Shown piece after piece: positions 34,050 through 43,504 of a DNA stretch of 64,000 nucleotides (positions are counted from its first letter, which is position 1; each line of letters begins with the position of its first letter). The notes under the pieces are model-generated. The model was given only the letters and a program-made list of their open reading frames with translations, was not told the origin of the DNA and did no database searches. The position numbers and the translations under genes were made by a program. The stretch comes from Ophiostoma sp. CBS 140.51 (lineage: Eukaryota > Ascomycota > Sordariomycetes > Ophiostomatales > Ophiostomataceae): assembly GCA_029298735.1 (NCBI GenBank), contig JANSLP010000058.1, positions 62,001-126,000 of the forward strand, written 5' to 3'.

Positions 34050-34320
34050 CGTGTATTTTTTCCAGACCCGGCGCCAGCTCGCTCAGAGCGGAACCGTAAC
34101 TGTGAGCGTGACGACAACACCAGCACTAGAACAGACCGAAAACTGGACCACGAGTATGGTGGTTTCTCGGGACGCTAAAAAGGATACCTATTTCTCCGAA
34201 ACGAGACAGGGTCCGGCAGCAAAGGTAATACAGGCTGAAGCTCCCGTGGGTGTGCTTGGGGAAGAGCCGTATGAAGTGCCTGCCGCACAACCTGCTCCCC
34301 TACATGAGTTGCCGGGATAG
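33841..34320 (+). CDS. Putative single-pass membrane protein, possibly 5'-truncated
   Basis: From the first ATG at 33841 the frame encodes 159 residues. A Ser/Thr-rich segment (ATSSTPDTSTGTENTGAPSS) precedes a Gly-rich membrane helix (GTIAGITVGTLIGALAILGA, then IVYFF) and a basic stop-transfer QTRRQ. A 90-residue polar tail ends in Pro/Glu/Leu blocks (EEPYEVP, HELPG). This is the layout of the C-terminal part of fungal mucin-like or WSC-like surface proteins, but there is no clear signal peptide and no ectodomain. Either upstream exons are missed or it is a remnant. A minus-strand frame at 33777-34049 overlaps the 5' half and competes as the real coding strand there. Function unknown. Confidence 0.4.
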   Translation: MVLRALMFPLPNSLMAATAAATSSTPDTSTGTENTGAPSSPSPWNNLFKGTIAGITVGTLIGALAILGAIVYFFQTRRQLAQSGTVTVSVTTTPALEQTENWTTSMVVSRDAKKDTYFSETRQGPAAKVIQAEAPVGVLGEEPYEVPAAQPAPLHELPG

Positions 34321-34596
34321 ATGAGAAATCCTGCCAATAATGTACGGACTGATTATGTAGTACTATTCTATGAATCAGATATAGGCTTCTTTATGAAGAT
34401 GAATTTGCCGTGGCCAGCCGTGAGTATGTATCACGGTGCTTTTGATTTATTAATGTTGTGATGACATCATCGTTTGACGTCAAGCGAGTCGGGACTTTGA
34501 GACGTAGTTTTCTCTCTCTTTTATTTCCTTTTTCTCTCTTCTGCCCAGGTGGCATGCACCGTAGCGGATCATGCAGCTGACCATTTTGTGATGTAG

Positions 34597-37500
34597 TCTG
34601 ACCTGTCGCAAGCGGCACAAGAAGTGTGATGAACAGCGTATGTCAATCTGCCAGGACACTCTGCCAGGACACTCTGCCAGACACTCTGTCCCGACTCTTG
34701 GTGATACTTATGGATCTTGATGCTTGATCATCTGAATCATGTGAACCTCGCATGAACACGCACTAACAATAACCTTTTGTAGTCCCCGTCTGTGGATCGT
34801 GCCAGCTGGCGAGCCGTGCTTGCGTCTATGCAGACCCGTCTTCGTCTGGGCGTGGTGCGTCTGCAGGAGCAGTCGCAAATACAGCCTCGAACGTAGGCGG
34901 TCGCAACTCGACTGGACCCGTGTCGCCGTCCGGCTCGCCGGCACCGCCAAGCCATCGAGGCGGAGGCGGTGATGGAAGTGGAGACGGCGATAACACTGGG
35001 GGAGGAGGTGCGCCACAACTTCGAGTCTCCCCCGCGTCGGGCAGCAGCAGTGTCCATGGCGGCAATGGAGCTGCTTCCGGCACGGGAACATCCAACAACA
35101 ACTCTTCATCAACTGCCACATTCCACCGCGAACTCCCGCCACCACCGCCACTTCGCTCACCTCCCACTTCACGAGGTCTGCCTCACTTGGGCGGCTCTCC
35201 TCATGCATCCCATGCTGTCCCTACGTCATCGTCTCAGACAGGACCCCCTCCAACCTCGGGGCCTTCTGGCCCGTCAGGTCAACAGGCCCCACCACAGCTC
35301 TATGGGAGTCACCACAACCACCAGTCTCTCGCAGACGCCATGCACGACGGCAGTCCCCACTCCATTGGGTCTAGACCGGGTGGCCACTCTGAAACATCGT
35401 CTTCTTATCTGGCCGCCGATAACCAACTCCACCATGCTACTGCCGCCCACCGTCACAGCCATCCCAATGCCAACACCAACTCGCCCTTCTCACCCGAGGT
35501 AACGGCTGCCGTGGCCTCGGGCCCTGGTGGCGGCGCCGTCTTTGCGTCGTCGCCGGGCAACCTGTCCATCACCTCGGACATTTTGCTGACGGCCGGCGGT
35601 GCCTCCATTGGATGGCTGGATCTGCTGGCCTCCGACGCGGCCATGGCCGACGCGTCGTTCTCGCTTGTGCCGCCACCACAACAGGCACCCGCCGAGCCGG
35701 GCACACGCCTCGAGAGCCGGCTGCAGTCCATCTACGACGGTACACCTCTCGACGAGGAGAACGCTGCCGCCGAGCAGCAGATCTTTGAAGAGGATGCCCG
35801 TTTGGCACAGCGGCACTACCTCCAGCAACAATACCAAATCTACTTGGAGCAGTACCAGCTGCAGCAGCAACAGCAGCAACAACAAGCCGCTCAACAACAA
35901 CTAGAAGAGCAGCGCCGGCAGCAGCAGGAACAAGAGCGCCAGGCACAACAAGCGCAAGCTCAGCAACAACAGCAGCAGCAACAACAGTATATGGTCCGCT
36001 CGCCGACAGCACCACGCCATCACCCACAGCAGTTGCCACCTGACGGTGACAAGTCGCCTTGGCAAGAGCTCGAAGACATTGTATTGCTGGAACATGAAAA
36101 AGAGCTCTTCCGCAGCTTTGTTGAGCACGCCGCATCCTGGCTCGAGTTTCTCGACCCCGACAAGCACTTTTCGACCTACGCGACGCGCCTTGCTCTCCGC
36201 AACCAGGGTTTGATGAAGGCTATCCTAGCTCTGACGGCGCGGCACAAGGCCATGTCCCAGCCAACGCCTGTATCATCACCCAAGAAGACGGCTGCACGCA
36301 CGCTTCCCACCCAAGAGAATGGCCAGAACGCGTCGCCAGCATCGACCAATGCCAACTCGATACAGCAGGGCGACTCCACCAATGGCCCCGATGCATCCTC
36401 TCAACAACCGTCGACCAACTCTCCACACTCTACCATGACATCTTCCAACGGAACGTCGACCACCAACGGTTCCAACGGCGCCGCACCGTCGACGACGGCG
36501 ACCACGTCTGCACCCACAAAGTCCAATCGCCAGCGCTCGCCCGATGTCCACGCCCATCATGCCCAAGCCATCCAGTACTACTACGAGACCCTGCACTACC
36601 TCCAGCATGCCCTGCAGTTCCCGTCGTACACAATGTCCGAGGAGATTTTGGCAACAGCCATTGTCGTCTCCACTTACGAGATGCTCGACCAGTCGGCGTC
36701 CAATTGGCAGCGCCACCTCAAGGGCGTGTTTTGGATCCAGCGCTCCCAAGACGTCAACGGCGCCAGTGGTGGATTGCGGCAAGCTGTGTGGTGGGCATGG
36801 TTGCGCCAGGATATCTGGGCCGCCTTCAAGGAGAGACGCACTTGTTTCTCGTTTTGGAAGCCGCTCGTCCCCCAAGACGATCCCGAGGAGCTCGTGCGTC
36901 GCGGCGACAACAATGCCCTAGCCGATCGTGCCGTTTACTTGTTGAGCCAGGCGGTCAACTATGCAGCCGATGCCCAGCGCATGGCCACGTCGCCGGCCGT
37001 GACGAGTGCCAGTGTGGCCAGTACCGGGAGTCCCCGTAACACCGGTGGTGCAGGTAGTACCAACGGCAACACTGCCGGGAGTGGCAAAGCCTCCGAAGAC
37101 AATTTGCGGAGAGCCGGCGAAAAGTTGCTTGCTTCTCTCGAAAGATGGCGCAACTGTCTGGGCCCCCAGTTCCAGCCATTGCCGGCACCTGTTCTGCCCA
37201 TCCCCTCGCCAGACGCCGACGACGCCGCGCTCGTGGACTGTCCCTTTGCCCCCATCTGGATCCACCCGCCGCGGTATGCCGTGTCCGTCATGGTCTACCA
37301 TTTCGCCCGCATCCTGGTGACACTGCACTGCCCCGCCGACCCGGGCTTTTTTGCGCGGCGCTACTTGCGAGTGCAGCGCACATTGGCCGACGCCGTCGCC
37401 GCCATTGTGGGCATCGCCCGCATGTTGACCGACGAGGGCTGCCAGATTACTGCCGCGCAGTGTCTGTATGGTGCCGGACTGTGTGTCCAGCAGCCGCGGG

Positions 37501-37613
37501 AGCGGGCGGCCATTTTGGGATTGATTACGGCGTGCGAGCGGCGGACGGGCTGGCCCATGTCGGCGATGCGGAGTGATTTGCAGGCGGAGTGGTCGAGGGT
37601 GGATAAGGAGTGA
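34597..37613 (+). CDS. Q-rich Zn2Cys6 transcription factor, 5' exon not found
   Basis: Two visible exons (34597..34637 and 34783..37613) join in frame. The first reads LTCRKRHKKCDEQ and the second starts LPVCGSCQLASRACVYADP, giving five of the six zinc ligands (TC-X6-C-X6-C-X2-C-X6-C). The first ligand must come from an upstream exon ending in TG before the T at 34597; I could not find such an exon with a good donor. Polar Gly/Ser/His/Pro-rich sequence follows, then a glutamine-rich stretch (YLQQQYQIYLEQYQLQQQQQ onwards, about 35817-35990). The regulatory region includes LEHEKELFRSFVEHAASWLEF and AIQYYYETLHYLQHALQF, resembling Fungal_trans_2-type proteins. The intron holds three copies of a 13-bp repeat. 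The target is unknown. Confidence 0.75.
34651..34688 (+). repeat. Three tandem copies of a 13-bp unit in an intron
   Basis: CCAGGACACTCTG occurs at 34651-34663 and 34664-34676, and a 12-bp variant lacking one G follows at 34677-34688. It lies wholly inside the intron that splits the zinc cluster of the Q-rich regulator, close to the donor. Confidence 0.85.
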
Positions 37614-37919
37614 ATGAGGAGGGAGTGGTTGGCCGAAGACCAATCGCGGACGACGCGACATCACGTCAAGGAAGTTGACAGGCGAAGCCTGGCGACGGAC
37701 GACTCTTCCCACACTCTAATGGTCAGCAACGACCTCGACAAAACAGCGACAGCTGTTAGACTGTTACAACAAAACACCACAAAAGCAAGATACCATTTGA
37801 TTTAATTCCTCAGTTTATTTTCAATTTCAATTTCACGATTAATTGTCATTACTCTATTCTATTTTTATCGTAGTCTATGTATATGTTGGACCTCGCCCTC
37901 CCTTCGGCCGGCCTCCGTC
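37614..37919. other. Convergent 3' spacer
   Basis: A 306-bp spacer between the stops of the Q-rich regulator (+) and the isomerase gene (-). It becomes AT-rich after 37800. No gene is seen. Confidence 0.7.
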
Positions 37920-38396
37920 TCACGCCTTGACCGCCTTCTTCGCATCGTAATCCGAAATCACCTGCACCTTGCCGGCCGACGCCGATGTCGGGTCAAACTC
38001 GTAACCCAGCCACTCCCGCACCAGCCGCCGTGCCAGCTCAATGCCGACGACGCGGGCGCCCAGACATAGGACTTGCGCGTTGTTGGAGAGGACGGCGCGC
38101 TCGACAGAGAAGCTGTCGTGTGCCGTCACAGCACGCACACCCTCCACCTTGTTGGCGGCAATGGCGACACCCAGACCGGTGCCGCAGATGAGGAGAGCCC
38201 GGTCGGCCTTGCCCGAGGCGACCATCTCGGCGGCGGCAATGGCAAAGTGAGCATAGGCCGTCTTGTCATCGGCAGTGTTGGGGCCGACGTCCTCGACGGA
38301 CGCGACGCGGGGGTCCTTCTCGAGGTCGGCACGGAGAGTGGCCTTGTAGGCATAGCCGGCGTCGTCGCCGCCGAGGACAATACGGAGAGGGGCCAT
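37920..38396 (-). CDS. RpiB/LacA/LacB-family sugar-phosphate isomerase
   Basis: A single exon encodes 158 residues, the normal length for the family, which interconverts aldose and ketose phosphates through an enediolate. Conserved blocks are the N-terminal GGDDAGYAYK, ICGTGLGVAIAANKVEGVRA (the CGTG(I/L)G phosphate/anion loop with the catalytic-base Cys) and HDSFSVERAVLSNNAQVLCL followed by GARVVG. The SxERAxLSNNAQ block is closer to what I know of bacterial tetrulose-4-phosphate isomerases (EryH/DerI) and fungal erythritol-pathway RpiB-like proteins than to E. coli RpiB. I therefore favour a C4- or C6-sugar phosphate over ribose 5-phosphate, as inference. The ATG at 38396 (ATGGCCCCTCTC) is used; an upstream in-frame ATG adds 75 unrelated residues. 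The gene is divergent from a class II aldolase over 751 bp. Confidence 0.88.
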   Translation of the reverse strand: MAPLRIVLGGDDAGYAYKATLRADLEKDPRVASVEDVGPNTADDKTAYAHFAIAAAEMVASGKADRALLICGTGLGVAIAANKVEGVRAVTAHDSFSVERAVLSNNAQVLCLGARVVGIELARRLVREWLGYEFDPTSASAGKVQVISDYDAKKAVKA

Positions 38397-39147
38397 TGTG
38401 AGTGGGTGGGAGGTTGTTGTTGAGGTAGGATGTGTTGAAATTGGACTTGTTGGTTGTTTGGGATGATCGTGTGTGAGAGTAATAGTCAATTGGGTATTAC
38501 GATTTGCTGTGTATGTCTGCCTACTCCATATTATGAACTCATGACTCGAGGCTTTTTCTTTAATCTCAGACAAAAAAAAGTAAATAATGCCGCTGCAGAA
38601 AAGACCCCTCGGTGACGCCATTGACCGAGTCGCGAGGCGTCCCTGTTCATGTCAGGGTGCTGCCCACAGGCCATTGTCAAAGGTGTCTGTTGTGCCGCGT
38701 CGCGTCGTGGCCAGGAACCGTCGTTGATGTGTGTGGATGACCCCGTGCCGGGGCACCACACCCCGGGCTAGTGTGTGGGCGGAGGAGTGGGTCCACCTGC
38801 ACAGATCGCCCCAGAGTCAGAATCCCTCGCTTTTGTTACTCGTCTCCACACTAGCTACGGCAGTGCGGTTGTACGCGACGGAGCTCATGAGGTCACTTCC
38901 AAAGGGTGTGTTGTGGAGGGGCAGTGACGGGCAGTGACGGTCTCTTGTTTGGCCGACGTCGCAGTTGCCCAAAATGGAAGACCACACTTGAACAAGAAGG
39001 ATCGCCAATAAGTCGACAACAGCCAGTCAACCAGTCATCGATCACCAATATCACATCGACACACAGCAACGGGAATATTGACAACTTCAACTTCAACTCC
39101 AACTTCATCCTCAACACATCCTCACACATCCTCACACAACCACCACC
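38397..39147. promoter_or_regulatory. Divergent promoter of isomerase and aldolase genes with CreA-like sites
   Basis: This 751-bp region sits between two divergent sugar-phosphate genes. It contains several matches to the CreA carbon-repression consensus SYGGRG: CCGGGG in GTGCCGGGGCACC (near 38750), GCGGAG (near 38780) and CTGGGG on the minus strand (CCCCAG, near 38810). An inverted repeat CTCGGT-N10-ACCGAG spans 38608-38629, and GGGCAGTGACG is tandemly repeated at about 38919-38940. A GGCCGACG half-site at 38951-38958 is the only echo of the motif found in the other cluster promoters. Site function is inferred from consensus only. Confidence 0.45.
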
Positions 39148-40038
39148 ATGTCCTGGAAAGAAAACAACAAGACATTCCAGATCCTCCGGGACGCCGAGGC
39201 CGGCGGCTACGGCGTCGTTGCCGCCATCGCCTACAACATTGAACACATTGTCGCTTTTGTGCGCGCGGCCGAGAAGAAGCGCTCGCCGCTCATTATCCAA
39301 TTCTTCCCGTGGGCCATTACCGCCACCGATGGCCTTCTCGTCAGGGCCGCAGCCGAGGCGGCCAAGCATGCCAGTGTGCCCATTGCCGTGCACCTGGACC
39401 ACGCCCAGGACGAGAAGCTGATCCGGCTGGCCGCCGATACGCTGCCGTTTGACTCTATCATGGTGGACATGTCGCACTACGACGACGAGGAGAACCTGGC
39501 CAAAACCAAGGTGCTGGTGGAGTACTGCCACGCCCGGCAAATCACGACCGAGGCCGAACCCGGCCGGATCGAGGGCGGTGAGGACGGTGTCGCGGATACG
39601 GCAGACCTCGAGGGTGTCATGACGACGGCGCAGCAAGTGGACGACTTTGTCGCGACGGGCATTGATTTCCTGGCGCCCGCGTTTGGCAACGTGCATGGCG
39701 AGTACGGCGCCCGCGGTCCCATCCTCGACTATGAGCGTCTCGATATGGTGTCCGCGCAGGTCAAGTCCCACCAGGAGAATGTGCGCGTCGTTCTGCACGG
39801 CACCAACGACTTCCCCGAGGATGTAATGAAGAAGTGCATCAAGGGCGGTGTGTCCAAGATTAATGTGAACAAGCTGGTCCTGGACGACTATCTGGTGTTC
39901 CAAAAGGAGGCGTCGGCCGGTCTCGCCCTTACAACACTGGTGGAGAAGGGCATTGCCACGACGCAGACGCTGGTGGAGTGGCAGATGGATGTGTGCGGGT
40001 CGACGGGGAAGGCCGGCGAGGCCCCGAAGAGGGATTAA
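39148..40038 (+). CDS. Class II (zinc) ketose-bisphosphate-type aldolase
   Basis: A single exon encodes 296 residues. The fold signature of class II fructose/tagatose-bisphosphate aldolases is present: GYGVVAAIAYNIE, the catalytic/zinc block AVHLDHAQD (HLDH at residues 82-85), TTEAEPGRIEGGEDGV, the zinc-ligand GNVHGEYG, VVLHGTNDFPEDVMKK (third zinc His) and KINVNKLVLDD. Family members cleave ketose (bis)phosphates to dihydroxyacetone phosphate and an aldehyde. The usual LHGGSG phosphate loop is LHGTND here, so the second phosphate may be missing or differently bound and the substrate may not be fructose 1,6-bisphosphate. The start ACCACCATGTCC is good. Together with the divergent isomerase it suggests a short catabolic route for a phosphorylated sugar. 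Confidence 0.9.
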   Translation: MSWKENNKTFQILRDAEAGGYGVVAAIAYNIEHIVAFVRAAEKKRSPLIIQFFPWAITATDGLLVRAAAEAAKHASVPIAVHLDHAQDEKLIRLAADTLPFDSIMVDMSHYDDEENLAKTKVLVEYCHARQITTEAEPGRIEGGEDGVADTADLEGVMTTAQQVDDFVATGIDFLAPAFGNVHGEYGARGPILDYERLDMVSAQVKSHQENVRVVLHGTNDFPEDVMKKCIKGGVSKINVNKLVLDDYLVFQKEASAGLALTTLVEKGIATTQTLVEWQMDVCGSTGKAGEAPKRD

Positions 40039-40187
40039 TTTTGGACGGAGACAATATAGACTTGCATTTACGAGCCCCAAAATAGAAAATGTAGATAATA
40101 GCATGTTATTCAATTGACGAGGGTGAAACTACTGAAGTTGGCTATGTAGGTGTTCTGTGTGACGATGTATTGTTAATGCTACGCCAA

Positions 40188-41945
40188 CTAATCTTGGGCC
40201 TCCTCTGCCTTGTCGAACACGTCCATGTGGTGCTCCCCGAGGAACAAATCGACCTTGGTCTTGTGGAACTTGCGCGCAGGCACATTTTGTTCAAACAGGA
40301 CATCCAGCTCGGCCGGTGTACGACCGCGAGGTTCGGGAAGGCGAAAGTAGGTCCAGACCAACCCGATAAAACAGATGCCGCCCCAGATGAAGCCACCCTT
40401 GCCCTTTAAGTTCCAGGCCGTCGGGTTGACAATCGCCGGGTTCAGGAAAATAACACCAATGGCGACAATGTTGTAGCACGTGCGGGCCAGCACGACCGTC
40501 TTGATGCGCAGACGAGTCGACGGGATCTCGGCGACAATCGAGTAGCAGACGGGGCCGACGGAGATATCGTACACAAAAATCCAGATCAACAGCAGCGAAC
40601 CAGATGCGTAGCCGATCGAGCTAAACTGCGACGAGCCGGCCGGGTAGGACGGGATGGCGATGAAGCCGACCACCAACAAAATAACGCACAACGCCGATAG
40701 GCCGGCAATGTACAGTTTCCGCCGGCCGACGTACTGCATGATCCACCAGCTGAGGAGTGTGCCCACGAAACCAACGGCATTGATGCCCACACCAAAGTCA
40801 AACGCCTTTTCAGGCGCGAACCCGGCCTGTTCAAGGAAATACACAATGTTGAACGCGAAATAGATGCCGCACGAGACTTGGACGACCCATGCGGCACAAG
40901 TGATTTCTGTGCGCCGCAAATCCGTGCCCTTGAAGCAGTCCAGATACGAGACGCCTTCGCCGTTGAGTTTTTCTTGTTCGTTGGTGACAACAATCAGAGC
41001 CAGAGCATCATCGATGCGGTTGTCTGGTTGTGACGACAGCCGCCTCAAAGCCGCCTTGGCCTCGTCGAGCTTGCCCCGGCGGACCAGCCAGTAGGGCGAC
41101 TCGGGTGCGAACAGAACGGCCACGATGATGGGCACGGGCCAGACCCACTGGATGGCATAGGGAATCCGCCAAGACCAGTCGTCGGTGCGGCCCAGCAGAC
41201 CACGAATCACGCCGACGGCAATAAACTGGCCAATGACCCAGCACAAATTGACATAGGTCGTCAAGTAAGGGCGTAGGACGGTTGGACTGACATCCGCCGC
41301 GTAGGTCGTTGTGAGGGTTTGGAAGGCGCCCCAGGGAAGACCACAGAGCACCGATCCAGCGAACAGCATGCCAATGTTTTGGGCAAAAAAGAGGACAAAA
41401 ATAAAGGCAATCATCAGCACCATGGCCCCCAGAATGGTCTTGCGGTACCCATAGCGGTCGGCCAGGATACCGGCCGTCATCAGTCCCAGAATCTGGCCGA
41501 CCTGCCCACCATTGGCCAGCCCAGACTGCCACTTGGAGGACACCTGGTAGGTTCCGTCGGGCAGTTCGTAGCCAAACCGCTTCTGGAACGTCGGGTAACC
41601 ATAGAAGCTGGACAGCAGGCTGGTATCGTAGCCCTCCATGATAATGGCCAGGGACATGATCATGCTAAAAACCATGGCCCGCGAGTAGAGGCGGACGGCC
41701 TGGCGGAGAGTCAGAGTGTGCTCAAACGCGGCGGCTCGCTGGGCACCTTCCACCAGCTCGGGCAGGTTGGGCACCGTCTCGGCCATGCGCAGGAGGGCAT
41801 GGTCGTCGATGCCGATGCCGTTGCCGGAGGGGGCGGTGGCAGGGTTGTTGGTCGAGCTTGTGGCCGCTGGAGGAGGAGGCTCGGCCACATCGCCGTGCTC
41901 AGCGTGGGTGACCTTGGTCGACATGTTGTTGTCGTTGTTGTTCAT
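40188..41945 (-). CDS. MFS sugar transporter, maltose-permease type
   Basis: One coding exon gives 585 residues with about 12 membrane helices and polar N- and C-tails. Sugar-porter signatures are present: IIMEGYDTSLLSSFYGYP after the first helix, LADRYGYRKT in loop 2-3, FAPESPYWLVRRGKLDEA before the central loop, the second-half loop motif VGRRKLYI, and LPEPRGRTPAELDVLF near the end. The central loop and N-terminal layout are those of fungal MAL-type alpha-glucoside permeases, proton symporters of the plasma membrane. I chose ATG 41945 (MNNNDNNMSTK) over an in-frame ATG at 42017 because GCTAAC and TTCACAG lie between them, indicating a 5'-leader intron ending just before 41945. The upstream DNA shares motifs with the glucosidase promoter. 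Confidence 0.93.
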   Translation of the reverse strand: MNNNDNNMSTKVTHAEHGDVAEPPPPAATSSTNNPATAPSGNGIGIDDHALLRMAETVPNLPELVEGAQRAAAFEHTLTLRQAVRLYSRAMVFSMIMSLAIIMEGYDTSLLSSFYGYPTFQKRFGYELPDGTYQVSSKWQSGLANGGQVGQILGLMTAGILADRYGYRKTILGAMVLMIAFIFVLFFAQNIGMLFAGSVLCGLPWGAFQTLTTTYAADVSPTVLRPYLTTYVNLCWVIGQFIAVGVIRGLLGRTDDWSWRIPYAIQWVWPVPIIVAVLFAPESPYWLVRRGKLDEAKAALRRLSSQPDNRIDDALALIVVTNEQEKLNGEGVSYLDCFKGTDLRRTEITCAAWVVQVSCGIYFAFNIVYFLEQAGFAPEKAFDFGVGINAVGFVGTLLSWWIMQYVGRRKLYIAGLSALCVILLVVGFIAIPSYPAGSSQFSSIGYASGSLLLIWIFVYDISVGPVCYSIVAEIPSTRLRIKTVVLARTCYNIVAIGVIFLNPAIVNPTAWNLKGKGGFIWGGICFIGLVWTYFRLPEPRGRTPAELDVLFEQNVPARKFHKTKVDLFLGEHHMDVFDKAEEAQD

Positions 41946-42202
41946 GATGGTCGTTGGAGTTGTCTGTGAAGAAGATGTTAGCAAGTGACTCTCGGTGAAG
42001 TAGACGATGATCTCCATTTATACTTTTTTTTTGGTATTCTTGTTTTCAGCTCTTCTTTTTCATGATGGCTGGTGTGCCGTGTATACCGGAGGAAGGAAAA
42101 AGAGTTTGCAGAAACGCCATGAGAATAGGAGACAAAATTGAAAAGAAATAGCCAAAGGTCGAAAGGGAATAGACGAGGTAGTCGTCAAAGTCGACTGTCA
42201 CG

Positions 42203-42235
42203 GTTCTCCCCGCACGAGAATAGTCTGGGGAGAAC
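42203..42235. promoter_or_regulatory. Inverted repeat with paired CreA-like sites
   Basis: GTTCTCCCC (42203-42211) and GGGGAGAAC (42227-42235) are perfect 9-bp inverted arms around a 15-bp centre. CCCCGC (42208-42213) and CTGGGG (42225-42230) each match SYGGRG on opposite strands, the arrangement typical of functional CreA repression sites. It lies about 260 bp upstream of the transporter start codon. Confidence 0.5.
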
Positions 42236-42349
42236 GGGGAGCGAATGTAGACTAGACTGGGCTGAGAAAATGGTCAAGGGGGAGCCAGACTGACGAGACT
42301 AATTACATGAGGCTTGTGTTGCATGCGTTTGCGTCGTGGTGGAATTTTC

Positions 42350-42373
42350 TCGGGCCAACATTGGACGAATAGG
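42350..42373 (+). promoter_or_regulatory. Shared cluster motif, copy A (transporter promoter)
   Basis: This 24-bp segment matches copy B (43251-43274) at 19 of 24 positions, including GGAC(G/C)AATAGG at its right end and CGGGCC at its left. It lies about 405 bp upstream of the transporter start. Confidence 0.45.
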
Positions 42374-43250
42374 AAGTGTCGACAGTAGTTGGAGTCGCTT
42401 GAAATCGCGAGTGTTTTCTGGCACTTCCCCAATATTGGTCTAGACTGGAGGTGACACCATGCTTCGTCGTAGCTTGGTCTTGACTTAACCCCAGTTCGGC
42501 TGTCCGCAGAAGCAGCTATCTCCACATGCCACGAGAAACAAGTCTCCGAGAGAAGATTGGCTTGAAGTGTGACCGATGCTGACGGAGAATTACCGTCACT
42601 ATGTTATGGAAGTACGGTCCATTTTAATCCATAGCCGGCCCGAGGCGAGAAAATGGACATACAACCAGCTTTTTGTTGTGTGGAAAAGCAACCAGGAAAT
42701 ACCCATCTCTTTTTGAGAACAGATCACATTTACGGAACCAACCGGTATTGGATGTCCGGCTGTGAGGACATTCCAATTTTCTTGGCAAAGAAAGAGTTCC
42801 CCAGATTTACAACACGAGATCATGTGTCGTCTCACCGTTGTTGACCCCGGTCCCCAACATTACAGCCCCCGTGGGGAAGAATCTCGGTAGTGGAAGTCTA
42901 GACTTGGAAGTAAAAGGAATGATGGTTTGGTAGAGAAAGAGCGAGCAATTACCCTGTCAGCATGGGAGAGTATCTTTTGTCATCGTAAGGTGAACATGTG
43001 AGCGAGAAAAGAGGCAACCGTGATAAGCGGCGTTGGTGAAGCGGCGTTGGTGAGGGGGAAATATAGCTCATAATTTCTCATCATCGTTGTGCCGTCCAAG
43101 AAGTCTCCTTTCCCCTCTCCAAGGTGACAAGGTGAGGTGACCATTTCGTCCATTTTCGACCCCAACCCCAACTTGCCAAGGAGGCCCTTTTCCGTCGACA
43201 GCCGAGTGTTGTCGTAGCGTCACTTCTTTTATCGTGGCGGCTCATTTTCC

Positions 43251-43274
43251 CCGGACCGACAATGGACCAATAGG
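43251..43274 (+). promoter_or_regulatory. Shared cluster motif, copy B (transporter promoter)
   Basis: CGGACCG (43252-43258) runs into CCGACAATGGACCAAT (43256-43271), which is identical over 16 bp to copy C in the glucosidase promoter. It includes a CCAAT core. A second CGG-N1-CCG (CGGCCCG) follows at 43292-43298. Distance to the transporter start is about 1.3 kb. Confidence 0.55.
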
Positions 43275-43504
43275 ATGTCATTGATTCTCGTCGGCCCGGC
43301 AGGCAGTCTCTCCTCTCCTCGCGCCATCGTCTTTCGTCTGTCCACGGACCACGAGCGTAGCCTTGTTCATTTTTTATGGTGTGCATCGTCAGTCAGGAGA
43401 GCAAGGAGAGCGATGGCAAAACGTCTTGTGATCATATTATCGTGTGGTTCATTAATGCGTCAATATTATTACATGTTGGAATTACACTCTCACTTCAGAG
43501 CTGT

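Larger units (their letters stand above)
41946..43504. other. Transporter upstream region, 1.56 kb
   Basis: Contains a probable 5'-leader intron acceptor (about 41960-41985), an inverted repeat with CreA-like hexamers (42203-42235) and two related motif copies at 42350-42373 and 43251-43274. The rest shows no coding frame with family character. The right end is the 3' flank of the Zn2Cys6 gene. Confidence 0.6.

Noticed and set aside
38893..40113. 406-codon minus-strand frame opposite the aldolase
   Set aside because: Antisense shadow; the plus strand carries all class II aldolase motifs.
41946..42017. Upstream ATG adding 24 residues to the MAL-type permease
   Set aside because: A GCTAAC branch motif and TTCACAG acceptor lie inside this stretch, so it is more likely the end of a leader intron.
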